Part shown: positions 1-4,891 of the stretch, piece by piece
How positions within the stretch are numbered: position 1 is the first letter of the stretch
Layout of the letters: each line of letters starts with the position of its first letter
NCBI GenBank assembly: GCA_027046105.1
Contig: JALTZQ010000052.1
Location: forward strand, 1-5,082
Direction: 5' to 3'
DNA length: 5,082 bases
DNA from: Pyrodictiaceae archaeon
GTDB lineage: Archaea; Thermoproteota; Thermoprotei_A; Sulfolobales; Pyrodictiaceae
The notes under the pieces: generated by a model
Seen by the model: the letters and a program-made list of their open reading frames with translations, nothing else
What the model was told of the DNA's origin: nothing
The model's database searches: none
Program-made: the position numbers and the translations under genes

Positions 1-1
1 C

Positions 2-535
2 ATAACTAGTTGTGCACTAGCAGTTAAGTCAATGCCTAAGGCTGGCTTAGACGCAGTATTCATCATAAACGTGTGGGGCTTTGATGAAAGATTCCCGAAA
101 CTAGGAGGAGAGGCAGCTTATGGGCGAGCAATGGGCGTTTCCCCATTCAGGTATCCGCAAATGGCCAGGGATACTGAGGGCTATAAATTGTTAGCAGAGG
201 CGGCTAAACTGGTAGGTGTACCCGAGGATAAGATAAACCTAAGATTCCTCCAAGGCTTCCTAAACGCATGGCTACTAATACAAGCCATTGAGAGGTTAGA
301 CTCAAAGACGCTTATGGAGAAGAAGGGAGAAGCGATAAAAGAAGCCCTTGAATCCAGTTGCCAAGGTGAGCCATTCAAGTTTGGCGGCTTAGCTCCAGAT
401 GCAAGATACTGTCCAGGGAGACACCTAGCACACACGCAGGTATGGCTGGTAAGGCTTACTAGTACTGGTGAGTTCGAGTTCCTGGGCCCAATAAGCGTTG
501 AGGACTTCGACTGTGTCGAAGCAACTACAGGATAA
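2..535 (+). CDS. Branched-chain amino-acid type ABC transporter substrate-binding protein, C-terminal part
   Basis: This is the C-terminal portion of a type I periplasmic-binding-fold protein (Peripla_BP_6 / LivK-like). Such proteins sit outside the membrane and deliver amino acids or similar small solutes to a Liv-type permease. The frame is open to the left edge, so the start, signal peptide and N-terminal lobe lie outside the window; the internal ATG at 32 is not the true start. About 177 residues are visible, where the family is usually 380-450. Family-like segments are VWGFDERFPKLGGEAAYGRA and the helix FLNAWLLIQAIERL, which matches the usual 'F..AW....AI.R' stretch near the C-terminus. 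Three cysteines near the end (in SSCQG, RYCPG, FDCVE) could form a disulfide, common in extracytoplasmic proteins of hyperthermophiles. livF begins 11 bases after the stop, which supports an operon. The substrate cannot be read from the sequence. Confidence 0.8.
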   Translation: MTSCALAVKSMPKAGLDAVFIINVWGFDERFPKLGGEAAYGRAMGVSPFRYPQMARDTEGYKLLAEAAKLVGVPEDKINLRFLQGFLNAWLLIQAIERLDSKTLMEKKGEAIKEALESSCQGEPFKFGGLAPDARYCPGRHLAHTQVWLVRLTSTGEFEFLGPISVEDFDCVEATTG

Positions 536-546
536 AGGGATAAGGC

Positions 547-1329
547 ATGAAGGATCTACTACTTGATGTCAACAATATAGAGGTTATCTACCACCCCTTT
601 ATACTCATACTTAAGGGTATAAGCATACAAGTACCACGCCATAGCCTAGTAGCAATACTAGGCCCTAATGGTGCAGGTAAAACCACTCTACTCAAGACAG
701 TCTCTGGCCTCATAAAATACGAGAGAGGGAGAGTAACTAAGGGATACATAACACTCAATGGAGAACGTATAGAGAACCGCGACCCTGAAGACATATCGAA
801 ACGAGGTGTCGTCTACGTAGCTGAGGGCCGGAGAATATTCCGTGAACTAACCGTTGAAGAAAACATCACAGCAGTAGCCTATGCATGGGGTAAAACAGCT
901 GATGCCGACTTAGTTTACAAGTACTTCCCGAGACTAAGAGTTAGGAGAAAGACACGTGCAGGTTACCTAAGTGGCGGCGAACAACAAATGCTTGCAATAG
1001 GGCTCTCACTCCTAGCTAAACCCAAGCTATTACTGCTAGACGAGCCTAGTCTAGGGCTTGCACCAAAAATAGTTAAAGAAGTGTATGAGGGGATAAAGAC
1101 ACTACATAGAGAGGAGAAACTAACAATACTACTAGCGGAGCAGAATGCAAAGAAGGCTTTAGAGATAGCAGACTATGGCTACATAATTGAGAATGGCAAG
1201 ATAGTACTAGAGGGGCCAGCAGAGAAGCTAAGAGAGGATAAAGACGTAAAAGAATTCTACCTAGGCATGGCAGGCCAAAAAGGCTTTAGAACAGCCAAAT
1301 GGTATAGACGCAAAAAGCGATGGGTATAA
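547..1329 (+). CDS. livF: LivF-type ABC transporter ATP-binding protein
   Basis: This is a 260-residue ATPase of a branched-chain amino-acid (HAAT family) importer, acting on the cytoplasmic face with LivG and the LivH/LivM permeases. All nucleotide-binding motifs are present: Walker A GPNGAGKT at residues 39-46, the AEGRR stretch at 92-96 (LivF proteins have PEGR here in place of a plain Q-loop), signature LSGGEQQ at 141-147, Walker B LLLLDEP at 161-167, and SLGLAP directly after it. AEQN at 197-200 replaces the H-loop, again as in LivF rather than LivG. The ATG lies 11 bases after the upstream binding-protein stop, with purine-rich sequence in front. The protein is about 20-25 residues longer than a typical LivF because of a basic, aromatic tail ending KWYRRKKRWV. 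No livG, livH or livM follows, so they must lie upstream, making this the last gene of the operon. Confidence 0.9.
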   Translation: MKDLLLDVNNIEVIYHPFILILKGISIQVPRHSLVAILGPNGAGKTTLLKTVSGLIKYERGRVTKGYITLNGERIENRDPEDISKRGVVYVAEGRRIFRELTVEENITAVAYAWGKTADADLVYKYFPRLRVRRKTRAGYLSGGEQQMLAIGLSLLAKPKLLLLDEPSLGLAPKIVKEVYEGIKTLHREEKLTILLAEQNAKKALEIADYGYIIENGKIVLEGPAEKLREDKDVKEFYLGMAGQKGFRTAKWYRRKKRWV

Positions 1330-1400
1330 ATCACGTATCTAGCCAAAATACCCTAGAACCGCGCCTTTCCCCATATATGTAAATACCCTCAAACTACAAT

Positions 1401-1426
1401 CTTCCTTAACCCCTCCCCTTTTTCTT
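1401..1426 (+). terminator. Pyrimidine-rich tract, likely terminator of the liv operon
   Basis: About 70 bases after the livF stop there is a run made almost entirely of C and T ending in a T5 tract (cccctttttctt). Archaeal RNA polymerase terminates on T-rich non-template stretches without needing a hairpin, and none is seen here. The position between livF and merA fits the end of the transporter transcript. The call rests on composition and position only. Confidence 0.4.
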
Positions 1427-1456
1427 AAGAATAACTATGAGTATCTATGTATTCTT
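1421..1456 (+). promoter_or_regulatory. merA promoter region with inverted repeat (candidate operator)
   Basis: A perfect 7-bp inverted repeat, AAGAATA at 1427-1433 and TATTCTT at 1450-1456 with a 16-base spacer, lies just before merA; weaker symmetry (ACTATGA against TCTATG) continues inward. The left arm overlaps a TATA-like stretch, cttaagaataa, which would place transcription start near 1452-1456, on the right arm. A regulator bound to the repeat would then cover both the box and the start. A second TATA-like stretch, catatatgtaaata at about 1372-1385, would give a start near 1402. Which one is used cannot be decided from sequence. The arms do not resemble the repeat in front of the HxlR gene, so control by that protein is not shown. 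Confidence 0.4.
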
Positions 1457-1478
1457 AGGGATTGACTATTCTCTACTT

Positions 1479-1484
1479 GGTGGG
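1479..1484 (+). promoter_or_regulatory. Ribosome binding site that favours the TTG start of merA at 1489
   Basis: GGTGGG lies four bases before the TTG at 1489, which begins LEYDLVVVGGG, the usual N-terminus of this flavoprotein family. The frame is also open from a TTG at 1462, giving nine extra residues (MTILYLVGS) that the family does not need; only an AGGG placed directly against that codon could serve it. The 1489 start is therefore preferred, with a short or leaderless transcript from 1462 as the alternative. Confidence 0.5.
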
Positions 1485-1488
1485 TAGC

Positions 1489-2565
1489 TTGGAATATGAC
1501 TTGGTAGTTGTAGGTGGAGGTGCTGCTGGGTTTTCTGCTGTAACTGCTGCAGCGGAGGTAGGAGCTAGAGTACTTCTTATTAGCCAAGGCCCTTTGGGTG
1601 GTACGTGTGTTAACTATGGCTGTGTACCAACTAAGTACATGTTATCAAGGTTGTCAATAGCAAGTAAGACTGGTGCTAAGATAAGTCTTAAGGAGTTACT
1701 ATGGGAAGCTAGAAGGATCTCATTATCTATAAGGAGGGATAGGTATGAATTGCTTCTCGACCGCCTCGGCATAGACTACATTAAAGGTAGGGCAAGGTTC
1801 AAGGCAAAGGGCATTGTGGAGGTAGATGGGAAGGAGTTCAAGTATAAAAGTGTTGTTATAGCTGTGGGAGCAAAGACTTGGAGACCTCCCATCGAGGGTC
1901 TTAATAGCGTCGAGGATAAGGTCCTTGACAATGAGAGGCTTTTCACCTTAGATGTTGAACCTTCTAGGGTTGTAATTATAGGTGGTAGAGCTCAGGGAGT
2001 GGAAATAGCCCAAATTATGGCTAGGAGCGGAGTTGAGGTAGTATTATTACAGAGAAGTCCTCGTTTACTTCCCGATGAGGAGCCAGAAGTTGGCCTCTTT
2101 CTGAGAGACATCTTAGTTGATGACGGCGTTAAAGTATTCACCGGTGTGTCGGTCAGGGGTGTGAAGAGGATTGGTGAAGAGATTAAGATCTATTATGAGG
2201 TTGGTGGAGTCGAGCATGTTGAACGAGCTGACTATATCTACTTGGCAACCGGCAGGAAGCCCTTACTAGATGGATTGGGATTAGATAAGATAGGAGTGAA
2301 AGTTTCTCCTAGCGGCTTCATAGTGGTTGATGATTACCTCAAGGCGGCTGAAGGGGTCTATGCTGCTGGTGATTGTATAAACGGATATATGCTGGAATCA
2401 GTGGCAGCCAGAGAGGGATACGTGGCGGCCTTAAACGCCCTTGGCGCAAGCATAAAGATGGACTACAGTGTAGTGCCGAGAGCAGTTTTTACAGATCCTG
2501 AGTTCGCTAGAGTTGGGATGACGGAAAAAGAGCTAGCCGAGAAAAATTGGAGCGTGCGCTTGTAG
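1489..2565 (+). CDS. merA: Mercuric reductase MerA, N-terminal 5/6 of a frameshifted gene
   Basis: MerA is a cytoplasmic FAD flavoprotein that reduces Hg(II) to volatile Hg(0) with NAD(P)H. From the TTG at 1489 the FAD Rossmann motif GGGAAG is at residues 9-14. The redox cysteines lie in GGTCVNYGCVP (C40 and C45). The NAD(P)H site GGRAQG is at 165-170, a form I associate with archaeal MerA rather than the GxGxxG of lipoamide dehydrogenase. ATGRKP is at 253-258 and the second FAD motif AAGDC at 292-296. The C-terminal interface domain begins around residue 328 and includes FTDPEFARVGMTEKEL. There is no N-terminal NmerA metal-binding domain. The frame ends in TAG at 2563-2565, about 90 residues early. 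Skipping one A in the A5 run at 2542-2546 joins it to the next entry and restores a 453-residue protein of normal MerA-core length. The frameshift may be a sequencing error, a real mutation, or recoding. Confidence 0.88.
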   Translation: MEYDLVVVGGGAAGFSAVTAAAEVGARVLLISQGPLGGTCVNYGCVPTKYMLSRLSIASKTGAKISLKELLWEARRISLSIRRDRYELLLDRLGIDYIKGRARFKAKGIVEVDGKEFKYKSVVIAVGAKTWRPPIEGLNSVEDKVLDNERLFTLDVEPSRVVIIGGRAQGVEIAQIMARSGVEVVLLQRSPRLLPDEEPEVGLFLRDILVDDGVKVFTGVSVRGVKRIGEEIKIYYEVGGVEHVERADYIYLATGRKPLLDGLGLDKIGVKVSPSGFIVVDDYLKAAEGVYAAGDCINGYMLESVAAREGYVAALNALGASIKMDYSVVPRAVFTDPEFARVGMTEKELAEKNWSVRL

Positions 2566-2851
2566 GGTTGTGGATCTAAGTCACGTACCTAAAGCAAAGA
2601 TCCTAGGCTATGAGAAGGGTTTTGTTAAGATGGTGATTGACCCGCGTAACAAGAGGATAGTAGGAGTACACATGATAGCCCCCAATGCCGCAGAAGCCAT
2701 ACATGAGGCTGCTATGGCTATAAAAGCAGGGATGACCATAGATGATATAATAAACACTATACACGTGTTTCCTACGATTTCAGAGGCAATAAAGTATGCA
2801 GCTCTAGCTTTCTACCGAGATGTAACAAAAATGCCATGCTGCCTATTATGA
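2546..2851 (+). CDS. merA: Mercuric reductase MerA, C-terminal part after the frameshift
   Basis: This is the rest of the dimerisation domain of the same merA gene in the +1 frame. Reading from ATT at 2546 gives KIGACACRVVDLSHVPKAKI when joined at the A run, continuing the MTEKELAE sequence of the previous part without a gap. The family motif VGVHMIAPNAAEAIHEA and the sequence HVFPTISEAIKYA follow; the latter corresponds to the H-PT-SE segment near the active site of this oxidoreductase family. The protein ends MPCCLL. A vicinal cysteine pair close to the C-terminus (C450-C451 of the joined protein) is the Hg(II)-delivering pair of MerA and is absent from lipoamide dehydrogenases, so it fixes the assignment. 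Taken alone, the first possible start is GTG at 2570, but a separate 93-residue product would have no FAD site. All conserved parts are intact, which argues for a recent or artefactual frameshift. Confidence 0.85.
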   Translation: MGACACRVVDLSHVPKAKILGYEKGFVKMVIDPRNKRIVGVHMIAPNAAEAIHEAAMAIKAGMTIDDIINTIHVFPTISEAIKYAALAFYRDVTKMPCCLL

Positions 2852-3516
2852 GAAAAGCCTCTAGATTCTAGGAAATTTTAAGTTATATAAATAATTTCGA
2901 CTATTAAAGTTCCCAACTCTAATTCAAACCTCTATTTTTATCAGGCCTTGTTAATTTCAGTACCGATAGGATTCACTACGGGAAAAGTATTTATGGTAGA
3001 TGGATCATACCTAGCTAGAGACTAATGATTTCCCACAATTCTCAATTAACGCTCCCTTGCTACCCAACCTATAGTGGCCCTAGATAGCTCGATGACGATA
3101 ATTACCTTAATAAGGGGCCATCATTTAAGCACGAGTATCCTTTGACGAATGTTGAGGCATTTCACTCCGTGTTTTTGCATCCACGAAATAGTGCTATGTC
3201 TCTTATATGGGACAACCGTTATGTTAGTCTCCTTTAGTTTTCCTGGATCTATTGTGGCATTTGTAGGCCCCTGACGGTAATGAAAGCTGTCGCAAGAGCC
3301 TTGGAAACTTATTCAAGGGCGTTGAAACGATCATGTAATAACCACTCACTGCCACTAAGCTATGATAGTAGTTAGCGAGATAACGGGTAGGTAGGAAGGA
3401 CAACTCTACGTATAGGTAGTTGCTAAATAACTGTCTGCGTTGCTACTAGTCTAGGCCCTGTCTCCTTCCAACTCTTAACGTACAATACTATATTTGATTT
3501 ACTGCTTAAACGGTGT
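2852..3516. other. Long stretch between merA and the HxlR gene with no convincing gene
   Basis: All six frames are broken by frequent stops. A good TATA-like box, ttatataaataa, lies at 2883-2894 on the plus strand, 32 bases after merA, but no gene follows at the expected distance. A T-rich run at 2933-2941 (atttttatc) could end the merA transcript. Two small plus-strand frames are the only possible coding signs: 3149-3274 (41 residues, hydrophobic, begins MLRHFTPCFC) and 3280-3375 (31 residues, begins MKAVARALETYSRALK). Neither resembles a family I know. The stretch may be an eroded gene or a noncoding RNA locus. A length of 665 bases is large for a compact crenarchaeal chromosome. Confidence 0.5.
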
Positions 3517-3894
3517 CTACTCCTGATAAAACCTATTATCAGTTAGACAGGGCGAGCTCGAGTAATCACATGTACTCCTCGAAATAGCCCATTGCATTAG
3601 TGGTTTTATGAGCTTCCTTAGCCTAATTCCATCTTTTGTTAACGTGTATTTTACTCTAGGGGGTGTTTCAGGATATACTTTTCGTGCCACGAGACCTGCT
3701 GCTTCGAGCTCTTTCAATCGTTTCGCGAGCGTTTTAGGCGTAAGCCCTGGGAGCGCTCTGAGTATTTCATTAAACCTAGCCTGCCCCTTTCTTCCTATAA
3801 CAGCTATTATTGGAAGTGCCCACTTTTTGCCAATAACGTCAAGAATATCTTCGAGAGGGCACACACATTCTCTACACTTGCTTACCCTACCCAA
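3517..3894 (-). CDS. HxlR-family transcriptional regulator with five cysteines
   Basis: This is a 125-residue winged-helix DNA-binding protein of the HxlR family (PF01638), whose members bind inverted repeats as dimers and often sense thiol stress or metabolites. The fold is clear: CPLEDILDVIGKKWALPII at 12-30 opens the domain, the recognition region is RFNEILRALPGLTPKTLAKR at 40-59, and the wing is VYPETPPRVKYTLT at 73-86. C12 is the conserved family cysteine. The protein adds C7 and C10 in front (C-x2-C-x-C) and C109 and C116 after the core, an arrangement suited to metal or redox sensing. The start is TTG at 3894, with GGTGAG six bases upstream on the minus strand. The gene is divergent from the small thioredoxin-fold gene and 665 bases from merA, so a mercury or thiol role is plausible but inferred. 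The sequenced crenarchaeal mer repressor (Sulfolobus MerR) is, as far as I know, of another family. Confidence 0.88.
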   Translation of the reverse strand: MGRVSKCRECVCPLEDILDVIGKKWALPIIAVIGRKGQARFNEILRALPGLTPKTLAKRLKELEAAGLVARKVYPETPPRVKYTLTKDGIRLRKLIKPLMQWAISRSTCDYSSSPCLTDNRFYQE

Positions 3895-3989
3895 TAGTTG
3901 CTCACCTACCAGAAACCTAGTCCCTATACTGGAACTGCATTGTATAATAGTGGTTTCCCGTATACACTAGGTTTAGAGGGAGACTACCC
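3895..3989. promoter_or_regulatory. Bidirectional promoter with a shared TATA box inside a 9-bp inverted repeat
   Basis: The gap between the divergent HxlR and thioredoxin-fold genes has one clear TATA-like box, tgtataatag at 3941-3950, reading tattataca on the other strand. It lies at the centre of a perfect 9-bp inverted repeat: AAACCTAGT at 3913-3921 and ACTAGGTTT at 3966-3974 (centre 3943.5). Inner partial symmetry (GGAAC at 3931, GTTTCC at 3953) has nearly the same centre. Counting about 26 bases from the box gives starts near 3919 (minus) and 3971 (plus), so each arm sits on one transcription start. This is the layout expected for an autoregulator that represses both genes, most simply the HxlR protein. 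The plus gene has GAGGGA at 3976-3981 as ribosome binding site. Confidence 0.55.
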
Positions 3990-4238
3990 ATGGGGCACAT
4001 GGTTGAGGTTTTTGTAACTAATTGTCCACTATGTAGAGAGGCCTTGGAGAATGTTAAGAAAGCAGTGTGCCCTCATTGTACGCTTAAGGTGTATAACGTC
4101 CTTGAAAACCCAGAACACATAGAGAAAATAAAAGCATATAATATACGAGCCATACCAGCCATAGTAATTGACGGGAAGGAGAAATTCGAAGGAGTTCCGG
4201 AGCTCAAAGAACTTAGAAGAGTCCTGGGCCAGCACTAG
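3990..4238 (+). CDS. Small thioredoxin-fold protein with two CxxC pairs
   Basis: This is an 82-residue protein with a minimal thioredoxin/glutaredoxin fold, similar in build to small archaeal redox proteins such as MTH895 (Thioredoxin_3 class). VEVFVTNCPLC gives the first strand and the active-site motif CPLC (C12, C15) at the start of helix 1. AIPAIVIDGK at 54-63 contains the cis-proline (P56) that faces the active site. A second pair, CPHC (C27, C30), follows helix 1, a place where thioredoxins normally have none. The protein has no signal peptide and is probably cytoplasmic. The ATG at 3990 is chosen because GAGGGA lies eight bases upstream; M4 at 3999 is possible. It is divergent from the HxlR gene and shares its promoter. 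Likely roles are a disulfide reductase or a small Hg(II)/thiol carrier that stands in for the NmerA domain missing from MerA; the second is speculative. Confidence 0.82.
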   Translation: MGHMVEVFVTNCPLCREALENVKKAVCPHCTLKVYNVLENPEHIEKIKAYNIRAIPAIVIDGKEKFEGVPELKELRRVLGQH

Positions 4239-4452
4239 GACTCAAAATAGTTGTAGGCAGGGCGTGTAATTCACAGCACCGTGAAAAACTAGGCCTAGCA
4301 CTAGGAGGGAGGATTTTTAAGATCCTTAAGGAGCAGAGGATGAGGACTTTTCCGTGGACGCTGGTGTTGTGCTAGCATGTTCCCGTGGATATTGTATTAT
4401 GGTAAAGCCTTAGAATCTCTTAAGATAATCATTAAACCTGTATGGGATGTAG
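4239..4452. other. Intergenic stretch between the thioredoxin-fold gene and the antitoxin remnant
   Basis: No gene is seen in these 214 bases. A plus-strand frame is open to a stop at 4373-4375 but has no suitable start and matches nothing I recognise. Two perfect 10-bp palindromes occur, CTAGGCCTAG at 4289-4298 and TCCTTAAGGA at 4323-4332, and agcactagga occurs at 4231-4240 and again at 4297-4306. The run atttttaag at 4313-4321 may terminate the upstream gene. A TATA-like stretch, cttaagataa at 4419-4428, is correctly spaced for a leaderless start at the TTG at 4453. Confidence 0.4.
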
Positions 4453-4650
4453 TTGACCAAGACTGTTCGTATGAGGTATGAGAAGGGGATGCTTAAGCCC
4501 TTGAAGCTCCTAGGCCTTGAGGAAGGTGGGGAGGTTGTAGTAATGTTAAGGGAGGATCCGGTGAACTATGTACACTACACTGGGTCGTAGCCTACGAGTT
4601 GCGGTAAGAAGGCTAACGAGGTTCTCTCAAGGAAGAAGGGTAGGCTGTGA
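4453..4650 (+). pseudogene. DUF104-type (VapB-like) antitoxin interrupted by an in-frame stop
   Basis: From the TTG at 4453 the protein begins MTKTVRMRYEKGMLKPLKLL and continues LEEGGEVVVMLREDPV. This is the hallmark of the DUF104 / AF2212-like antitoxins (PF01954), short swapped-hairpin proteins that neutralise PIN-domain VapC toxins in archaea. A TAG at 4588-4590 ends the frame after 45 residues, whereas family members have roughly 60-75. The same frame then stays open for 19 more codons (ending SRKKGRL) to a TGA at 4648-4650 that overlaps a GTG at 4647, the usual ATGA-type antitoxin-toxin junction. The natural gene therefore probably ran to 4650 and was later interrupted. A shortened 45-residue product might still form the beta-hairpin, but the toxin next to it is also broken, so decay is the better reading. 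Confidence 0.6.
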
Positions 4651-4764
4651 CAAGAAAAACCAGTACTGGATACCTCCGCCACTGTGAGCCTCTTTGCGGT
4701 AAAAGTAGAGGAGCACCACGTAACTGTAGAATGGAAAGCCATTGGGCTAGCAAGTAAACCATAG
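4647..4764 (+). pseudogene. VapC/PIN-domain toxin remnant, frameshifted and truncated
   Basis: After the GTG at 4647 (MTRK) the reading frame holds only if one A is removed from the A5 run at 4655-4659. It then reads PVLDTSATVSLFAVKVEEHH, the first strand and helix of a PIN domain, with the first of the acidic metal-binding residues (D in LDTSA). VapC toxins are ribonucleases of about 120-145 residues with four acidic residues; only the first part is present here, ending at TAG 4762-4764 after about 38 residues. No later PIN segment could be found in any plus frame before the tRNA fragment. The four-base overlap with the antitoxin frame shows the original toxin-antitoxin operon order. No active nuclease can be made from this copy. 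Confidence 0.5.
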
Positions 4765-4829
4765 CCTTGCTTTCAAGTTGTCTAAATGCGTTCCGTGTCT
4801 AGCATCAGTGTTTAGGGAATGCTTGCGTA

Positions 4830-4876
4830 GCGGCCCGCCGGGATTTGAACCCGGGACCTCCGGCTCCGAAGGCCAG
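4830..4876 (-). tRNA. 3' half only of tRNA-Arg(UCG)
   Basis: Read on the minus strand, the segment is the 3' part of a tRNA. The anticodon stem is CTGGC/GCCGG at positions 27-31 and 39-43. The loop is CTTCGGA with T33 and anticodon TCG, a five-base variable loop AGGTC follows, then the T arm CCGGG-TTCAAAT-CCCGG with the invariant TTC and A58. The acceptor 3' strand is CGGGCCG. The D arm and 5' acceptor strand are missing: the next 200 bases to the right hold no matching GGGCCCG or D arm. The last acceptor base and discriminator (G72, C73) are unusual for tRNA-Arg, as if one C had been lost. No T-run follows. The piece of about 46 bases starting at the anticodon stem matches the extent of archaeal integrase attachment sites in tRNA genes; a tRNA split by a long intron or split gene is the alternative. 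Confidence 0.8.
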
Positions 4877-4891
4877 AGACTTATAAGTAGA

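Noticed and set aside
181..794. Minus-strand frames opposite the binding-protein and livF genes
   Set aside because: They are shadows of well-supported plus-strand genes and show no recognisable protein features.
1489..2851. Dihydrolipoamide dehydrogenase as identity of the flavoprotein
   Set aside because: The vicinal CC near the C-terminus (MPCCLL) and the GGRAQG nucleotide site fit MerA; lipoamide dehydrogenases lack the terminal cysteine pair.
3280..3375. 31-codon frame starting MKAVARALETY as a gene
   Set aside because: It is short, has no convincing ribosome binding site and no recognisable family, and sits in a stretch full of stops.
3523..3542. Hairpin CTGATAA / TTATCAG as a terminator of the HxlR gene
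   Set aside because: It lies inside the last codons of the gene and no T-run follows it on the minus strand; a 7-bp AT-rich stem is weak at high temperature.
3608..3970. 120-codon plus-strand frame across the HxlR gene and its promoter
   Set aside because: It is antisense to a clear HxlR protein and shows no family motif; its length follows from the codon use of the real gene.
4588..4590. TAG in the antitoxin read as pyrrolysine or other recoding
   Set aside because: No pyl genes or stem-loop are seen, the group is not known to use pyrrolysine, and the neighbouring toxin is also broken, so decay explains it.
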